Source: a virus
Length of the DNA stretch: 64,000 bases
Virus record (IMG/VR): IMGVR_UViG_3300044957_000713
Location: 24,193-88,192 of that record
Reading direction: 5' to 3' (one strand)
Part shown: in pieces, positions 32,990 through 41,769 of the stretch
Position numbering within the stretch: position 1 is the first letter of the stretch
Layout of the letters: every line of letters starts with the position of its first letter
Made by a program: the position numbers and the translations under genes
Notes under the pieces: generated by a model
Database searches by the model: none
What the model saw: the letters and a program-made list of their open reading frames with translations, nothing else
What the model was told of the DNA's origin: nothing

Positions 32990-34048
32990 TTATTCCTCCC
33001 TATCTGATTCAGCTGTACTTACCTCAGTCTTTTGATTTTTAAAATCAGACATGACTTTGTCCAAACACCCGTCCTCGTTGCTTTCCCAGCCCTTGCGGAA
33101 ATATTTAATAATCTCACGGTCGCTGGTCACAAACATCAAGCGATTGCCATCCTTCTTTAAAAGACCTTTCTTTTCAGCCAGATCAGTCAATCCTGAGTAA
33201 GGATTCATACCTGTCTCGTAAGGAATCTTAACTTGCACGCCTTCAAACGGCTTGGCATAGCGAGTTTTCATAACTTTACAAGCGGCACGAATACCCATAA
33301 CATCTGACACTTTGTTGCCGTCCTCGTCCTCTTTGAGTTTGAGTTTCTTCATAGCCACAACAATACTTGACGCATAGATAAAGCCTTGACCGCCTGAAAT
33401 CTTGTCATCCGGATCAAACATGTCCTGACTTGCGTATGTGTGGTTTGTAACAACCATGCCTACGTTATAGCTACCAAACATGTTTACACAGTTACGAACT
33501 AGTGCTGTCAGCGCCTTGGGTTTGCGACCAAGATCGCCTTTCATTTCGCCTGCGTCAAACTGATTAACGTCTGTGGGTGTCAACAACATACCCAACGAGT
33601 CAATCACAAACATAACTTTGGGACGCTCGCCATCTGGCAGAGCCTTGTAGTCGCTCATGAATGTGGAAATAGTTTTTGCTACATCGTCAATCATGGCCAT
33701 AGAAAGTTTTAACAGTTTGCTTTCTGAGGTATCAACCCCCAAGGCCCTGAGCCAATCCTCGTCAAGTGCATTTTCTGAATCAATCAGCACTACAAAGATA
33801 CCTTGAGCTTGTGCGTTCTTGATGATATTACCTGAGCAGATATAACTCTTACCAGCGCCAGATTCGCCGGCAAACACAGTAACCTTGCCCAAAGGAATGC
33901 CACGGTGAAAGTCACCGGATATGAGATAATTTAACGCATAGTTACCTGTTGAAATCCAGTCAGTGGGGTCGTTAAACCCAATTGACAATCCGTCAATTGA
34001 TTTAGTAATTTCTTTTCGAAACTTTGATACATCAAAGGGCTTGGACAT
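32990..34048 (-). CDS. uvsX: UvsX, RecA-like recombinase
   Basis: A 352-aa protein (T4 UvsX: 391 aa). Walker A GESGAGKS (61-68), Walker B VMFVIDSLGML, and the DNA-binding loop region SGGQGFIYASSIVVAM are present. It forms the recombination filament with UvsY and gp32, both encoded within 3 kb. The SD is AAGGAAAC. The acidic C-terminus ends in SDREE. Confidence 0.95.
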   Translation of the reverse strand: MSKPFDVSKFRKEITKSIDGLSIGFNDPTDWISTGNYALNYLISGDFHRGIPLGKVTVFAGESGAGKSYICSGNIIKNAQAQGIFVVLIDSENALDEDWLRALGVDTSESKLLKLSMAMIDDVAKTISTFMSDYKALPDGERPKVMFVIDSLGMLLTPTDVNQFDAGEMKGDLGRKPKALTALVRNCVNMFGSYNVGMVVTNHTYASQDMFDPDDKISGGQGFIYASSIVVAMKKLKLKEDEDGNKVSDVMGIRAACKVMKTRYAKPFEGVQVKIPYETGMNPYSGLTDLAEKKGLLKKDGNRLMFVTSDREIIKYFRKGWESNEDGCLDKVMSDFKNQKTEVSTAESDREE

Positions 34049-34058
34049 TATTGTTTCC

Positions 34059-34961
34059 TTAAGTTATGTGTATAGAAAAGTTGTTGTTGCTTTTGAGATT
34101 TTTAAAAATCAACAGTCGATAGTAAGTCAATCGATCACAAAGATTAGGTATATTACCTAGATTTAAGTTCTTTCCGATAGGAACTCTGCCATGTGATTGA
34201 CACCATGCTTGATATTCTTTACTTAGCGGAATAGTTTGTGATGGACTCAAACTCAATGAAACAAATCCAAGAAACTCATTAAATGAGTTTTCATCATTGT
34301 GTTCAAGATTTCGATCAAAGTATAAAAATTTATTATACAAAGTTCTGCCACAATGATTAAAAGTTAAACTGAAATTTGCTATGTCATTGGTTAAGATAGA
34401 TTTGTCAAACATATTTGGGAATGGGTGCAATAACCCACCTGCCACTGTTTCAAAGCTGATAGTATCGAACATCTCCTCTACCATATGTGCATTAAGATTG
34501 ATGTCATCGTACAACTGAGTTCGATTTAATTTTGATAATAAGTTTCCAATTTTGACAAATCTCTCTGAATCAGGAAACATGTCATGTATGAGTTCAGCGG
34601 TGCCTGAAAAATTGCTTTGCTTTCTCTTAGCCTCTATGTCATACAACTGATTGAGACTGTTTACCCAATCCGAATGCAGTTTATTTAAATTATATTGATC
34701 TAGATAATCCTCGGTGTTAAAAACATCATACTGCCAATCTGTTAATTCATGTATCCAAGAATTAACTTCAGATAAAGTTGAATGTAGTTGATTGATTCGC
34801 TGGGCAACAACGTTGGGCCACGGTTGAGATTTTTTTAAAACCGAAAATAAATTTATATTTCGTTGATTTAGCTGATCCACATAATACTCAAGCACTTGGG
34901 GGTAAACAGATTCAAATTCAATGGAATCACCCGAGTTTTCGAACACAATTTGAAATTTCAT
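34059..34961 (-). CDS. hypothetical protein, paralogue of the uvsW-adjacent protein
   Basis: A 300-aa protein starting MKFQIVFENSGDS, chosen over an upstream in-frame start that would lie inside the gp32 hairpin. It shares LNKLHSDW and the EYQAWCQSHGRVPIG tail with 20351-21169. A+T-rich and Asn-rich compared with its neighbours, which may mark a different origin. No known motif. It lies between gp32 and uvsX, so a recombination accessory role is possible. Confidence 0.65.
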   Translation of the reverse strand: MKFQIVFENSGDSIEFESVYPQVLEYYVDQLNQRNINLFSVLKKSQPWPNVVAQRINQLHSTLSEVNSWIHELTDWQYDVFNTEDYLDQYNLNKLHSDWVNSLNQLYDIEAKRKQSNFSGTAELIHDMFPDSERFVKIGNLLSKLNRTQLYDDINLNAHMVEEMFDTISFETVAGGLLHPFPNMFDKSILTNDIANFSLTFNHCGRTLYNKFLYFDRNLEHNDENSFNEFLGFVSLSLSPSQTIPLSKEYQAWCQSHGRVPIGKNLNLGNIPNLCDRLTYYRLLIFKNLKSNNNFSIHIT

Positions 34962-34968
34962 ATAAATT

Positions 34969-34991
34969 GTGCAAGGTCTAGAACCTTGCAC
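34969..34991 (-). terminator. hairpin after gp32, possible attenuator
   Basis: A perfect 9-bp stem GTGCAAGGT/ACCTTGCAC with a 5-nt loop between the gp32 stop and the next ATG. The following AATTTAT is only a weak T-run, so it could lower readthrough from abundant gp32 mRNA rather than stop it. Confidence 0.5.
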
Positions 34992-35003
34992 TTTCTTAAA
35001 AAA

Positions 35004-35999
35004 CTACTTTTGTTGCCTAGCGCGAATCATAGCCAGGATGTCCTCGGCTTTTTGTGCAGACTTAGTTGCGACAACAGGTGCTGCCGCAATTGCCAAATTC
35101 TCTCCCTTGTCATCAAACGCACTAGAAGAAGCAGGTGCAGGCTTGGCCTGTGCTACTGGTACTGCCGCTTCTTCAGTGTGTTCAGAGCCACTTGACGAAG
35201 AACCTTGCGGAGCGGCAAGACCAGCAGGACGGAAGTATGCACCCCAACGGTCGGGATCGTAAGGTTTGCCATCTACCGAAGCCTCAAACATTTCTTTTAT
35301 GACTTTGAGTTCAGCCTCTGATGGTTTCTTAGGAAGGAAGTCGGAGAGCGTAAACAAACCGTAAGCTTCGATTGCGGCCTGTTCTGCCTCAGTCAATGCG
35401 CTTTCCTTACGAGCCCATTTACTGGTTGAGTAGTCTGCGTAACCACCTTTGGATATCTTGGTGATACGGAAATCCAGACCACGCATCAAGTCTGTTGGCA
35501 ACTCTTCCAGTTCAGAATCCATGAGTGCTGACTTGATTGTTTGGAAAATCTGAGGACCGATGATAAATCGACGAATTGGATTTTCAGGATTCTTGTCATC
35601 AGACAGTGGGTTTTCGCGAACAAAACCTTGCATGATGTAACTGCGCTTTTTCCAATACTTACGGCCCATGTCTTCAAGAGCTTTGTCTTTGAACCACGTG
35701 CGTACTTCTGCCAAGATTGGACAAGCTTCGCCCCACATCTCAACACAAGGTACTTGTACCTGAACCTGTTTGGATTCCATTTCCCCTTTGATGCCGTTAA
35801 ACAGTAGTTTGATCATTGCACGTTCAGCCCAAAAGAAAGTGTTCTTTGAGTTACCGTCAGGAAGGAAACGCACTACTGCGCTTGCGCCTTCGTCGATGTT
35901 CCAGTGGGGATAGATTGCGTTGTCGCCGCCTTGTGATTGACCGCCTTTGTTTGACTCTGCGGCTTGGAGTCGTGCGCGGATTTCTGCTAAAGATGCCAT
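35004..35999 (-). CDS. gp32: single-stranded DNA-binding protein (T4 gp32)
   Basis: A 331-aa protein (T4 gp32: 301 aa). The OB-type core contains VPCVEMWGEACPIL, with cysteines at the zinc site, then WFKDKALEDMGRKYWKKRSYIMQGFV. The C-terminal part is Ala/Ser/Glu-rich and ends in basic residues (AMIRARQQK) rather than the acidic tail of T4. It coats ssDNA in replication and recombination and often autoregulates in T4-like phages. SD AAAGGAC; TATAAATA at 36074-36081 upstream. Confidence 0.93.
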   Translation of the reverse strand: MASLAEIRARLQAAESNKGGQSQGGDNAIYPHWNIDEGASAVVRFLPDGNSKNTFFWAERAMIKLLFNGIKGEMESKQVQVQVPCVEMWGEACPILAEVRTWFKDKALEDMGRKYWKKRSYIMQGFVRENPLSDDKNPENPIRRFIIGPQIFQTIKSALMDSELEELPTDLMRGLDFRITKISKGGYADYSTSKWARKESALTEAEQAAIEAYGLFTLSDFLPKKPSEAELKVIKEMFEASVDGKPYDPDRWGAYFRPAGLAAPQGSSSSGSEHTEEAAVPVAQAKPAPASSSAFDDKGENLAIAAAPVVATKSAQKAEDILAMIRARQQK

Positions 36000-36073
36000 A
36001 ATAGAAATTGTCCTTTCAAGAAGTTTATGTGCCTATATATGCCTTGCATACACCCAACTGAGTGGGGCATAGA

Positions 36074-36081
36074 TATTTATA
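36074..36081 (-). promoter_or_regulatory. T4 consensus late promoter upstream of gp32
   Basis: TATAAATA on the minus strand, 74 nt before the gp32 ATG, leaving a leader of roughly 65-70 nt, long enough for translational autoregulation as in T4. Confidence 0.6.
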
Positions 36082-36128
36082 CTGTCATTGTCAACAGGTT
36101 GAATTTTTTCAGACCTTTGAACGTTGTG

Positions 36129-36136
36129 TTTAAATA
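36129..36136 (+). promoter_or_regulatory. late-promoter-like element, leaderless type
   Basis: TTTAAATA on the plus strand, 7 nt before the ATG at 36144, no SD. Confidence 0.4.
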
Positions 36137-36143
36137 TCAGCAT

Positions 36144-36773
36144 ATGCCACAGTATAACACACAATTGCAACAAGTCAAGATTTATGACAAAATCAGTTTG
36201 GTAGATCCAGTGGCGTCAAACCTCTGGGAAGTTGATCAATGTTTTGATCTGCCTACCTATCAGCAGTTGAGAAATATGGTCAGCACCCACGGCAATGAGT
36301 TTGGCTGTAGTTATCTAAACAAAAGATTAGAACTAACTGCTTCTAGTCCTGGATTTGAATTTTTAACCCAACTAGGCCAGAACATGACTGCCAGTCTGAG
36401 TCACATAGTTGGACATGCTCTAACGTTCATGACTCCAAAGTACTGGCTAGACTTGCCAGCTTTTGGTTGTCAAACACATTCTGATTCACAAGAGATTTTT
36501 GTTTCTTACCAAGTATATTTAGGATCATCATTTGTCGATGAAATACGATCTTTACAGCACAGAGATAGCAATGCCAATGTTATTGAATATCTAGATCTTC
36601 CTAACAATCTAATGGCGCGAGGAGCAACATTCCTGCATGTTGAACCACCTGTACAGATCACGTTCAAGCCAAACCATGGCTATATTAGCCTAAACAGTGA
36701 TCTCAAGCCACATCGAGTTGACGGTACCTGGGATACTAGGATCAGTGTGATGTTTCAGTATTCACGAGTATAA
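36144..36773 (+). CDS. 2-oxoglutarate/Fe(II) oxygenase-fold protein
   Basis: A 209-aa plus-strand singleton with a complete facial triad pattern: H112-S-D114 (QTHSDSQEIFV), then H190 and R199 in KPHRVDGTWDTRISVMFQYS, as in the double-stranded beta-helix of 2OG-Fe(II) oxygenases. These hydroxylate proteins, nucleotides or small molecules; substrate unknown. I start it at the ATG after TTTAAATA; the frame is open further upstream. It converges, with a 19-nt overlap, on a related but degenerate gene. Confidence 0.7.
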   Translation: MPQYNTQLQQVKIYDKISLVDPVASNLWEVDQCFDLPTYQQLRNMVSTHGNEFGCSYLNKRLELTASSPGFEFLTQLGQNMTASLSHIVGHALTFMTPKYWLDLPAFGCQTHSDSQEIFVSYQVYLGSSFVDEIRSLQHRDSNANVIEYLDLPNNLMARGATFLHVEPPVQITFKPNHGYISLNSDLKPHRVDGTWDTRISVMFQYSRV

Positions 36774-37318
36774 CTCAACACCAAGACTTCGCGTATCGAG
36801 TTGTTAGGGACTCGGCCTATCATTCCATTGAAGCCTCTTGGATTGTTGACATAGATGCTGGCCATGTTTGGTTGATACTGAACAATATCTACATCGTGTC
36901 GTGTGAGTTTGCGTTTTGTCTGATAGTCTAGTTCGGATGTTTTGTTGACTTCTCTATCGTGACAGAAAGCAAAATCCATTCTATAATCTGAATCTTCAGA
37001 CATTGCTATTTGCACTTGTACGTAGATGTCTGGGTGCAAGCGGTGCATCATGATTGAACTGCCTGGCAAGTCAATGCTTACATAAGCAACCTGCGGTGCA
37101 ATATTTTGTTGTATGATATCGCCAATACGTTGTTTTTCTTGGCGTACGATATCTTGTAGTTCTGGAGAATCGCTCCAAGGAGTCAACAACCTATCATCGT
37201 ACTGCATTGTAAATGGCATACGACTCTTACGATAGAGCTGTTTTATTTCTTGGAATCGCTGTGCATCAAAATAAGACTGCACTTGCCAAAGCTGTTGATT
37301 GACTCGATACAGGCTCAT
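36755..37318 (-). CDS. degenerate 2OG-oxygenase-fold paralogue
   Basis: A 187-aa protein that aligns without gaps to its convergent neighbour around the metal site: LPGSSIMMHRLHPDIYVQVQ against LPAFGCQTHSDSQEIFVSYQ. H92 is kept, but the Asp of HxD is Leu (L94) and the distal His is missing (GMIGRVPNNSIREVLVLSY). It has probably lost Fe(II)-dependent chemistry, or uses the nearby H95/D97. The start overlaps the 424-aa gene's stop (ATGA). A structural or regulatory role is possible. Confidence 0.6.
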   Translation of the reverse strand: MSLYRVNQQLWQVQSYFDAQRFQEIKQLYRKSRMPFTMQYDDRLLTPWSDSPELQDIVRQEKQRIGDIIQQNIAPQVAYVSIDLPGSSIMMHRLHPDIYVQVQIAMSEDSDYRMDFAFCHDREVNKTSELDYQTKRKLTRHDVDIVQYQPNMASIYVNNPRGFNGMIGRVPNNSIREVLVLSYTREY

Positions 37319-38589
37319 TGGTGTGCAGGTGCGGCTTGAGTGTCTAACTCAGTATCAACTTTGGCCTGTGCTTGATCAGCTGGTATGCCTAGTGCTATCA
37401 AACGTTCTATCACGCGAGAATCTTCCCAACAGTTGGCGTCAGGATTTTTATCTGCAATATCATATAATATGTCAAACAAATGGTCGTCACCAACAAGGTC
37501 ATAGAGCTGTTCGGTGGCATTGGTGGCGTCTGGACCAACTATCAGTGGTTTTCCTAGAAGGTCTTGCATTTTTTTGGCGGCTTTAGGAGTGTCAGGCAAT
37601 GCCCATGTGCCTTCCATCACACGGTTAGCCCAGGTTTCAAAAACGTCGGCCTCTTTGAGTGGAGTTTCTTGTAGCTTGGCCAACACAGGCAGAGCTTGTT
37701 CTATTCGAGGATCAAGACTCTGTTGTACAAAAAGTTCGCGAATGGTTTCCACAGCTTCATCTACAGAAGTGATCTGCGCAGGATCAAAAGCAGATTTTTC
37801 TTCGTGATAACCTCTACGACTGATCAATCGCTTGGCCTTGGCCTTGAGATCAGTGTAATGACGTACTGCCGCTTCAACCATGTGTGCCGCATTGCCGTCA
37901 TAGTTTTTGTGCTTGGATGCTCTTACAAAGTTTGCCAGGGTGCGCATTTCATCAACGATTTCGTTGATATGCTGTCCAAATGAGTCGTACGGGTTGCCGC
38001 CTTCGGCCACATGCCGTGCCAACATACGACCATGCATGAGACTGCGACTGGGTACTTTGAAACGTTCACCTTGGACTGTTTCAACATAGATGCTTTCTAT
38101 GTTGCGGTATCTTGCTTCGCCTTCTTCAAGATCTCTGCTGTGCTTGATACGTAGGCGAGTTTTCTGTGGTTGATCAGTGTAGCTGATTTTACGGCTGCCA
38201 TAGTAGCTTTCAAAGATACTCTCTTTGATTGCAGCCATGGTTTTCATGTTGTATTTGAGTCTTGATAGATTTTTTAGGCTAAAAGTCAACAAGTTACGCT
38301 TGGCAAACATCCGAACAAGATACAAGAAATCATACCAATCCTTGCGATCGTCGCCTTCCATGGCACGACCCATATTGTCCCCAAAATAAATGTCTAGGTT
38401 ATTTTTACCATCTAGTGCTATGACCACAGCACCATAGTCCTGTTGATCTGTGCGATAATCAAAGCTGATGATTTCGGCTTTGGCAGGATCATCAGCAGGC
38501 TTGCCCATGCTATCCAGAGCTTCGGGCTCAAAATCTCTGGAAACCAGCAGATCGTATAGTTGTTGGGCAGCAGTGTTGGATTGACTCAT
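37315..38589 (-). CDS. conserved phage hypothetical protein downstream of terminase
   Basis: A 424-aa mostly helical protein with a beta-strand N-terminal part (FDYRTDQQDYGAVVIALDGKNNLDIYFGD) and a basic middle region (KAKAKRLISRRGYHEEK). I do not recognise a catalytic motif. It sits between gp17 and the degenerate oxygenase. AATAAATA lies 7 nt before the ATG and there is no SD. A virion or packaging-related role is likely from position only. Confidence 0.65.
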   Translation of the reverse strand: MSQSNTAAQQLYDLLVSRDFEPEALDSMGKPADDPAKAEIISFDYRTDQQDYGAVVIALDGKNNLDIYFGDNMGRAMEGDDRKDWYDFLYLVRMFAKRNLLTFSLKNLSRLKYNMKTMAAIKESIFESYYGSRKISYTDQPQKTRLRIKHSRDLEEGEARYRNIESIYVETVQGERFKVPSRSLMHGRMLARHVAEGGNPYDSFGQHINEIVDEMRTLANFVRASKHKNYDGNAAHMVEAAVRHYTDLKAKAKRLISRRGYHEEKSAFDPAQITSVDEAVETIRELFVQQSLDPRIEQALPVLAKLQETPLKEADVFETWANRVMEGTWALPDTPKAAKKMQDLLGKPLIVGPDATNATEQLYDLVGDDHLFDILYDIADKNPDANCWEDSRVIERLIALGIPADQAQAKVDTELDTQAAPAHQ

Positions 38590-38596
38590 AGTAGTG

Positions 38597-38604
38597 TATT
38601 TATT
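38597..38604 (-). promoter_or_regulatory. late-promoter-like element, leaderless type
   Basis: AATAAATA on the minus strand, 7 nt before the ATG at 38589, at the end of gp17; no SD. Confidence 0.4.
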
Positions 38605-40168
38605 AGAAGGCAGCTATGAAGGGCATGGGTTCTATGATCGTGTCTGTGTGATCGCGCAGTTGTGTATCTAACTCAGTGTGATAGCTCTGTAATACCTGCA
38701 TCATGCGCACAGCCAACACCGTGGCCATGATGAGATCGTCTGTTTCTCCCACTTTGGCCGCGTAACTGGCACCAGCCGCTATGAAAGTTTTGAGTTCAGA
38801 AACCAGCCCCGACGAGTGTATTTGCATGCGTCCAGTTTCGATAAGATTTTTCAGTTTGGCACAGGCTGCAAGTTTGGGCTTGTGGCTGGTGTTAAACCCT
38901 TTGCGATATCGGCGGCCGGACCCACCGCTGTTTTCGCTAAGAAAGTAACCCTGTATGTTTTCTTCACCGTACTCTGCAATAGAGATCAACGCCGCTTCGC
39001 CAATGGTATTGTTTTCAATGCTGAAGTAAATGTTTTTAGAATCTTTCACTGTTTCGTTGATGTGCCGGCATATATTTGATAGAATGCGCACTTGTTCAGG
39101 GATGGTGGTTCTGTTGTGTCGCCACTCGGCCACTTGCTCTGTGGTGTTGGCGTCAAAAACCTGTATGGCCGCAGGATCGCCGCCAGTGCCCAAGCTGGGA
39201 TCTAGGGCCACTACGTAAAATCGATCTTTCAAAAGTTTACGGAACCAACGCACTTGTCCGGTCTTGTACAATACATCACTGCTTTTGAGATCCAACAGCT
39301 TGACGGGTGATATCAAAGTTTCGTCATCAATGATAAACTCACAGTCCATCTCCCTACGAAAACGTTCATCGCCCAGAATGGCTCGCTGTTGATTGGCCCA
39401 GGCATCATCTCGATCCGGGTGTTCGCGCCAGAAAGCCCGGAATGCCTTGAACCCATTTTGTCCTATGCTTGTTTGGTTACCGTAGTCATCTTCTAGCTTG
39501 TTAGCCATCTTCCAGATCATGGCAAACTGATCTTCGTCTGAGTTAGGAGTTGATGTAATAATGGCTTTACCACCAGTTGACAGTGTGGGGGTGATAGAAG
39601 TCCAAAACTCTTTGGCTATGGTAGGTCGGACGAATGCAAACTCATCACAGTACAGCAAGGTTATACTCATACCACGACCTGTGTTTTCTGTAGTGGTTTG
39701 TGCTACAATACGACTACCGTTGTCAAACTCCAAACTGCCTTTGTTATAACTGGTCACGCCCGCTCGGATATGGTCTGGGCAAGCTTCGTAAGCATAACGT
39801 ACACGTTGCATGATTTCCTGCGCACCCAAATACTTGTGTGCCGCGACCAAGATGGTACTATCTGGAACAAACATAGCGTACCATAAAAGATAGCCAGCAG
39901 CCGAGGTTGATTTGCCCGTTTGCCTAGGCATCATGCTGATAGAGAATCTATAACTGTGGTATATCTCTATCAGCCGACCTTGGAACTCATAGGGCTGATA
40001 CAACATTTTTCCATGTAAGGGATGTTGGATGTAAAAGAAATGACTCATGAAGTAGGCTGGCCCTGTGACAGGATCTGCACAGTTCATGAACTCTTCAATC
40101 TGCTGTTCGTTGTAATGATGACGCCGATGTGGAGCCTTGATCAGTACGCCTTCTAAACTCTTACTCAT
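38603..40168 (-). CDS. gp17: terminase large subunit (T4 gp17)
   Basis: A 521-aa protein (T4 gp17: 610 aa). ATPase: PRQTGKST (81-88) as Walker A and LLYCDE (171-176) as Walker B. RNase H-like nuclease: VVALDPSLG (D323), SIENNTIGE, and GETDDLIMA near the end. It packages DNA through the portal and cuts concatemers. The ATG has a modest SD (TTAGGTAAG). Its partner gp16 lies about 6 kb upstream in transcription order. Confidence 0.95.
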   Translation of the reverse strand: MSKSLEGVLIKAPHRRHHYNEQQIEEFMNCADPVTGPAYFMSHFFYIQHPLHGKMLYQPYEFQGRLIEIYHSYRFSISMMPRQTGKSTSAAGYLLWYAMFVPDSTILVAAHKYLGAQEIMQRVRYAYEACPDHIRAGVTSYNKGSLEFDNGSRIVAQTTTENTGRGMSITLLYCDEFAFVRPTIAKEFWTSITPTLSTGGKAIITSTPNSDEDQFAMIWKMANKLEDDYGNQTSIGQNGFKAFRAFWREHPDRDDAWANQQRAILGDERFRREMDCEFIIDDETLISPVKLLDLKSSDVLYKTGQVRWFRKLLKDRFYVVALDPSLGTGGDPAAIQVFDANTTEQVAEWRHNRTTIPEQVRILSNICRHINETVKDSKNIYFSIENNTIGEAALISIAEYGEENIQGYFLSENSGGSGRRYRKGFNTSHKPKLAACAKLKNLIETGRMQIHSSGLVSELKTFIAAGASYAAKVGETDDLIMATVLAVRMMQVLQSYHTELDTQLRDHTDTIIEPMPFIAAF

Positions 40169-40193
40169 GCTATTACTTACCTAAATATGCACA

Positions 40194-40201
40194 TATAAAT
40201 A
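40194..40201 (+). promoter_or_regulatory. T4 consensus late promoter, leaderless type
   Basis: A perfect TATAAATA on the plus strand, 5 nt before the ATG at 40207, with no SD. Confidence 0.55.
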
Positions 40202-40206
40202 TTCTT

Positions 40207-40752
40207 ATGAGCGATACACTAATACTAGCACCGGACTATCAGCCGGTCAACTACTTGCCACTATCAACCATAGACTGGCAAACTGCTATTAAGCTGTTCT
40301 TCTTGGACAAAATCCAAGTGCTAGAATGTTATGATGATTGGATCGTACGAAGCGCCAAGCTGGAGATGCAAGTACCTGCTGTGGCCGTGACCAAAAAGGG
40401 CTTTGGCAAAAATGGCGGCATGCGTTTCAGTAGACAAAATCTATATCTGCGTGACCTGTTTACATGCCAGTACTGTGGCGATACATTCAACAGTAAACAA
40501 CTGACCATCGATCACGTGTTACCACGTGCTCAAGGCGGTACCACTTCATGGCAAAACTGTGTAGCTGCCTGCAAAGAATGTAACAGTAAAAAGAGCAACA
40601 AGATCTGGCGCCCAAACAAAACCCCAGTAAAGCCCAACTACTGGGCCTTGGTTAACTCAGTGAAAAGTACCTACACTGGTATACGACACCCAAGCTGGAA
40701 TCTTTATCTTGGTCTCAAAGACAACGATTCTAGTATTGCCAAAAATCGCTGA
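40207..40752 (+). CDS. HNH endonuclease
   Basis: A 181-aa plus-strand singleton. FTCQYC (C87, C90) and ACKECN (C122, C125) form the zinc site around LTIDHVLPRAQGG (D102-H103) and N117, a complete HNH/beta-beta-alpha-metal motif. It is a DNA nuclease of the McrA/HNH type. It lies next to gp17, a position where HNH proteins help packaging in some phages; alternatively it is a homing endonuclease. Its 3' end overlaps a convergent gene by 49 nt. Confidence 0.85.
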   Translation: MSDTLILAPDYQPVNYLPLSTIDWQTAIKLFFLDKIQVLECYDDWIVRSAKLEMQVPAVAVTKKGFGKNGGMRFSRQNLYLRDLFTCQYCGDTFNSKQLTIDHVLPRAQGGTTSWQNCVAACKECNSKKSNKIWRPNKTPVKPNYWALVNSVKSTYTGIRHPSWNLYLGLKDNDSSIAKNR

Positions 40753-41729
40753 TCTTTATTAATCTGGAATCTGCCTTTGAGTTCAATAAGGCGATTCCAG
40801 TTATGTTCTGTGATGTCTGTTACAGCGTTGGCAAAATCAGCAGATCCAGATTTTACAATATCTTTGACAGTGGCTACTACGCTTAGAACACGATCTTGTT
40901 CGTTGCTGATGTTGTCGTAACTCTCGTCAATATAATCACCAAATGTACGGAAACCTAGATTTTGTAGTTCTTTAAGGGCCCCAGGAACGCTCATCAATAT
41001 CAATGGCATCTTGGCTGCAATAGGGCGCAGGGTTTTTTCTGTGAACCAAGATCCTTCAGAAGTCAAAGATTCAGCCCCAACTTCAAATGCACATTGATTA
41101 TACAAATCAAGGCTTGGAACCAGGCTCTTCTGCCACATCGTAGGTGCTGAATCTTCTCCTACATAATGTATTGGGCTCGTTGTCTGACTCCAGTCCCAGT
41201 TGCCATCTCTGTGATAAATCATAACAGAGTTAGAACCAATGTTTTCCAGTTCGTTCCAAATAACGTCTCTCACATGAGCTTGTCGTCCCATAGTAATCAA
41301 GAAGTCTTTGGTTATTTGTTTTTTTGCTTTCAGTGTGACACGGCATTCAACTAGTTCAACAAATCTAGATTCTGGATCGTAAGATACTTGAATATTTTTT
41401 AACCCGTGATCAAACCAGGCCGATTCAATGATGCAAGTTATATTTTTTGATTCTGGCTCTTGGTCAAGTTCTCTCAACCATGACAGTTCGAGTTTGAGTA
41501 TCACTGGAGAATCAACATTTTCTACCAACAACACATGATTGTTTTCTAAAAGATTATAAAGTGCTGACCGTTGAGTACGCCAAGCATTTCCTAACCATAC
41601 ACAGTCAGTGATAAAAATAGTATCAGTGACTTCTAAACTTTCTATTTCTGTGTAGGGGATAGCAAAGTGATTGCAGAAAAATTTCCAATGCTGTGTTTCT
41701 ATAATAGGGATGATATTTATTGACTTCAT
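40704..41729 (-). CDS. TEKT-motif glycosyltransferase-like protein (paralogue 3 of 3)
   Basis: A 341-aa protein. SWFTEKTLRPIAAKMPLILMSVPG carries TEKT at 230-233; the tail ELQNLGFRTFGDYIDESYD parallels DLRGLGFKTFDPWINEDYD of the 15-1007 protein, making these two the closest pair. It lies between the secreted nuclease and the HNH gene, away from the main glycan island. A short inverted repeat (ATCCTGT/ACAGGAT) overlaps the start region. Confidence 0.6.
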   Translation of the reverse strand: MKSINIIPIIETQHWKFFCNHFAIPYTEIESLEVTDTIFITDCVWLGNAWRTQRSALYNLLENNHVLLVENVDSPVILKLELSWLRELDQEPESKNITCIIESAWFDHGLKNIQVSYDPESRFVELVECRVTLKAKKQITKDFLITMGRQAHVRDVIWNELENIGSNSVMIYHRDGNWDWSQTTSPIHYVGEDSAPTMWQKSLVPSLDLYNQCAFEVGAESLTSEGSWFTEKTLRPIAAKMPLILMSVPGALKELQNLGFRTFGDYIDESYDNISNEQDRVLSVVATVKDIVKSGSADFANAVTDITEHNWNRLIELKGRFQINKDQRFLAILESLSLRPR

Positions 41730-41769
41730 CCTGTATATAGCAACAGGATTGTTCTTGAGTTAGATTAAC

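Noticed and set aside
36074-36107. TTGACA upstream of gp32 as an early promoter
   Set aside because: At a 17-bp spacing the -10 would be TATGCC; the nearby TATAAATA is a far better late element.
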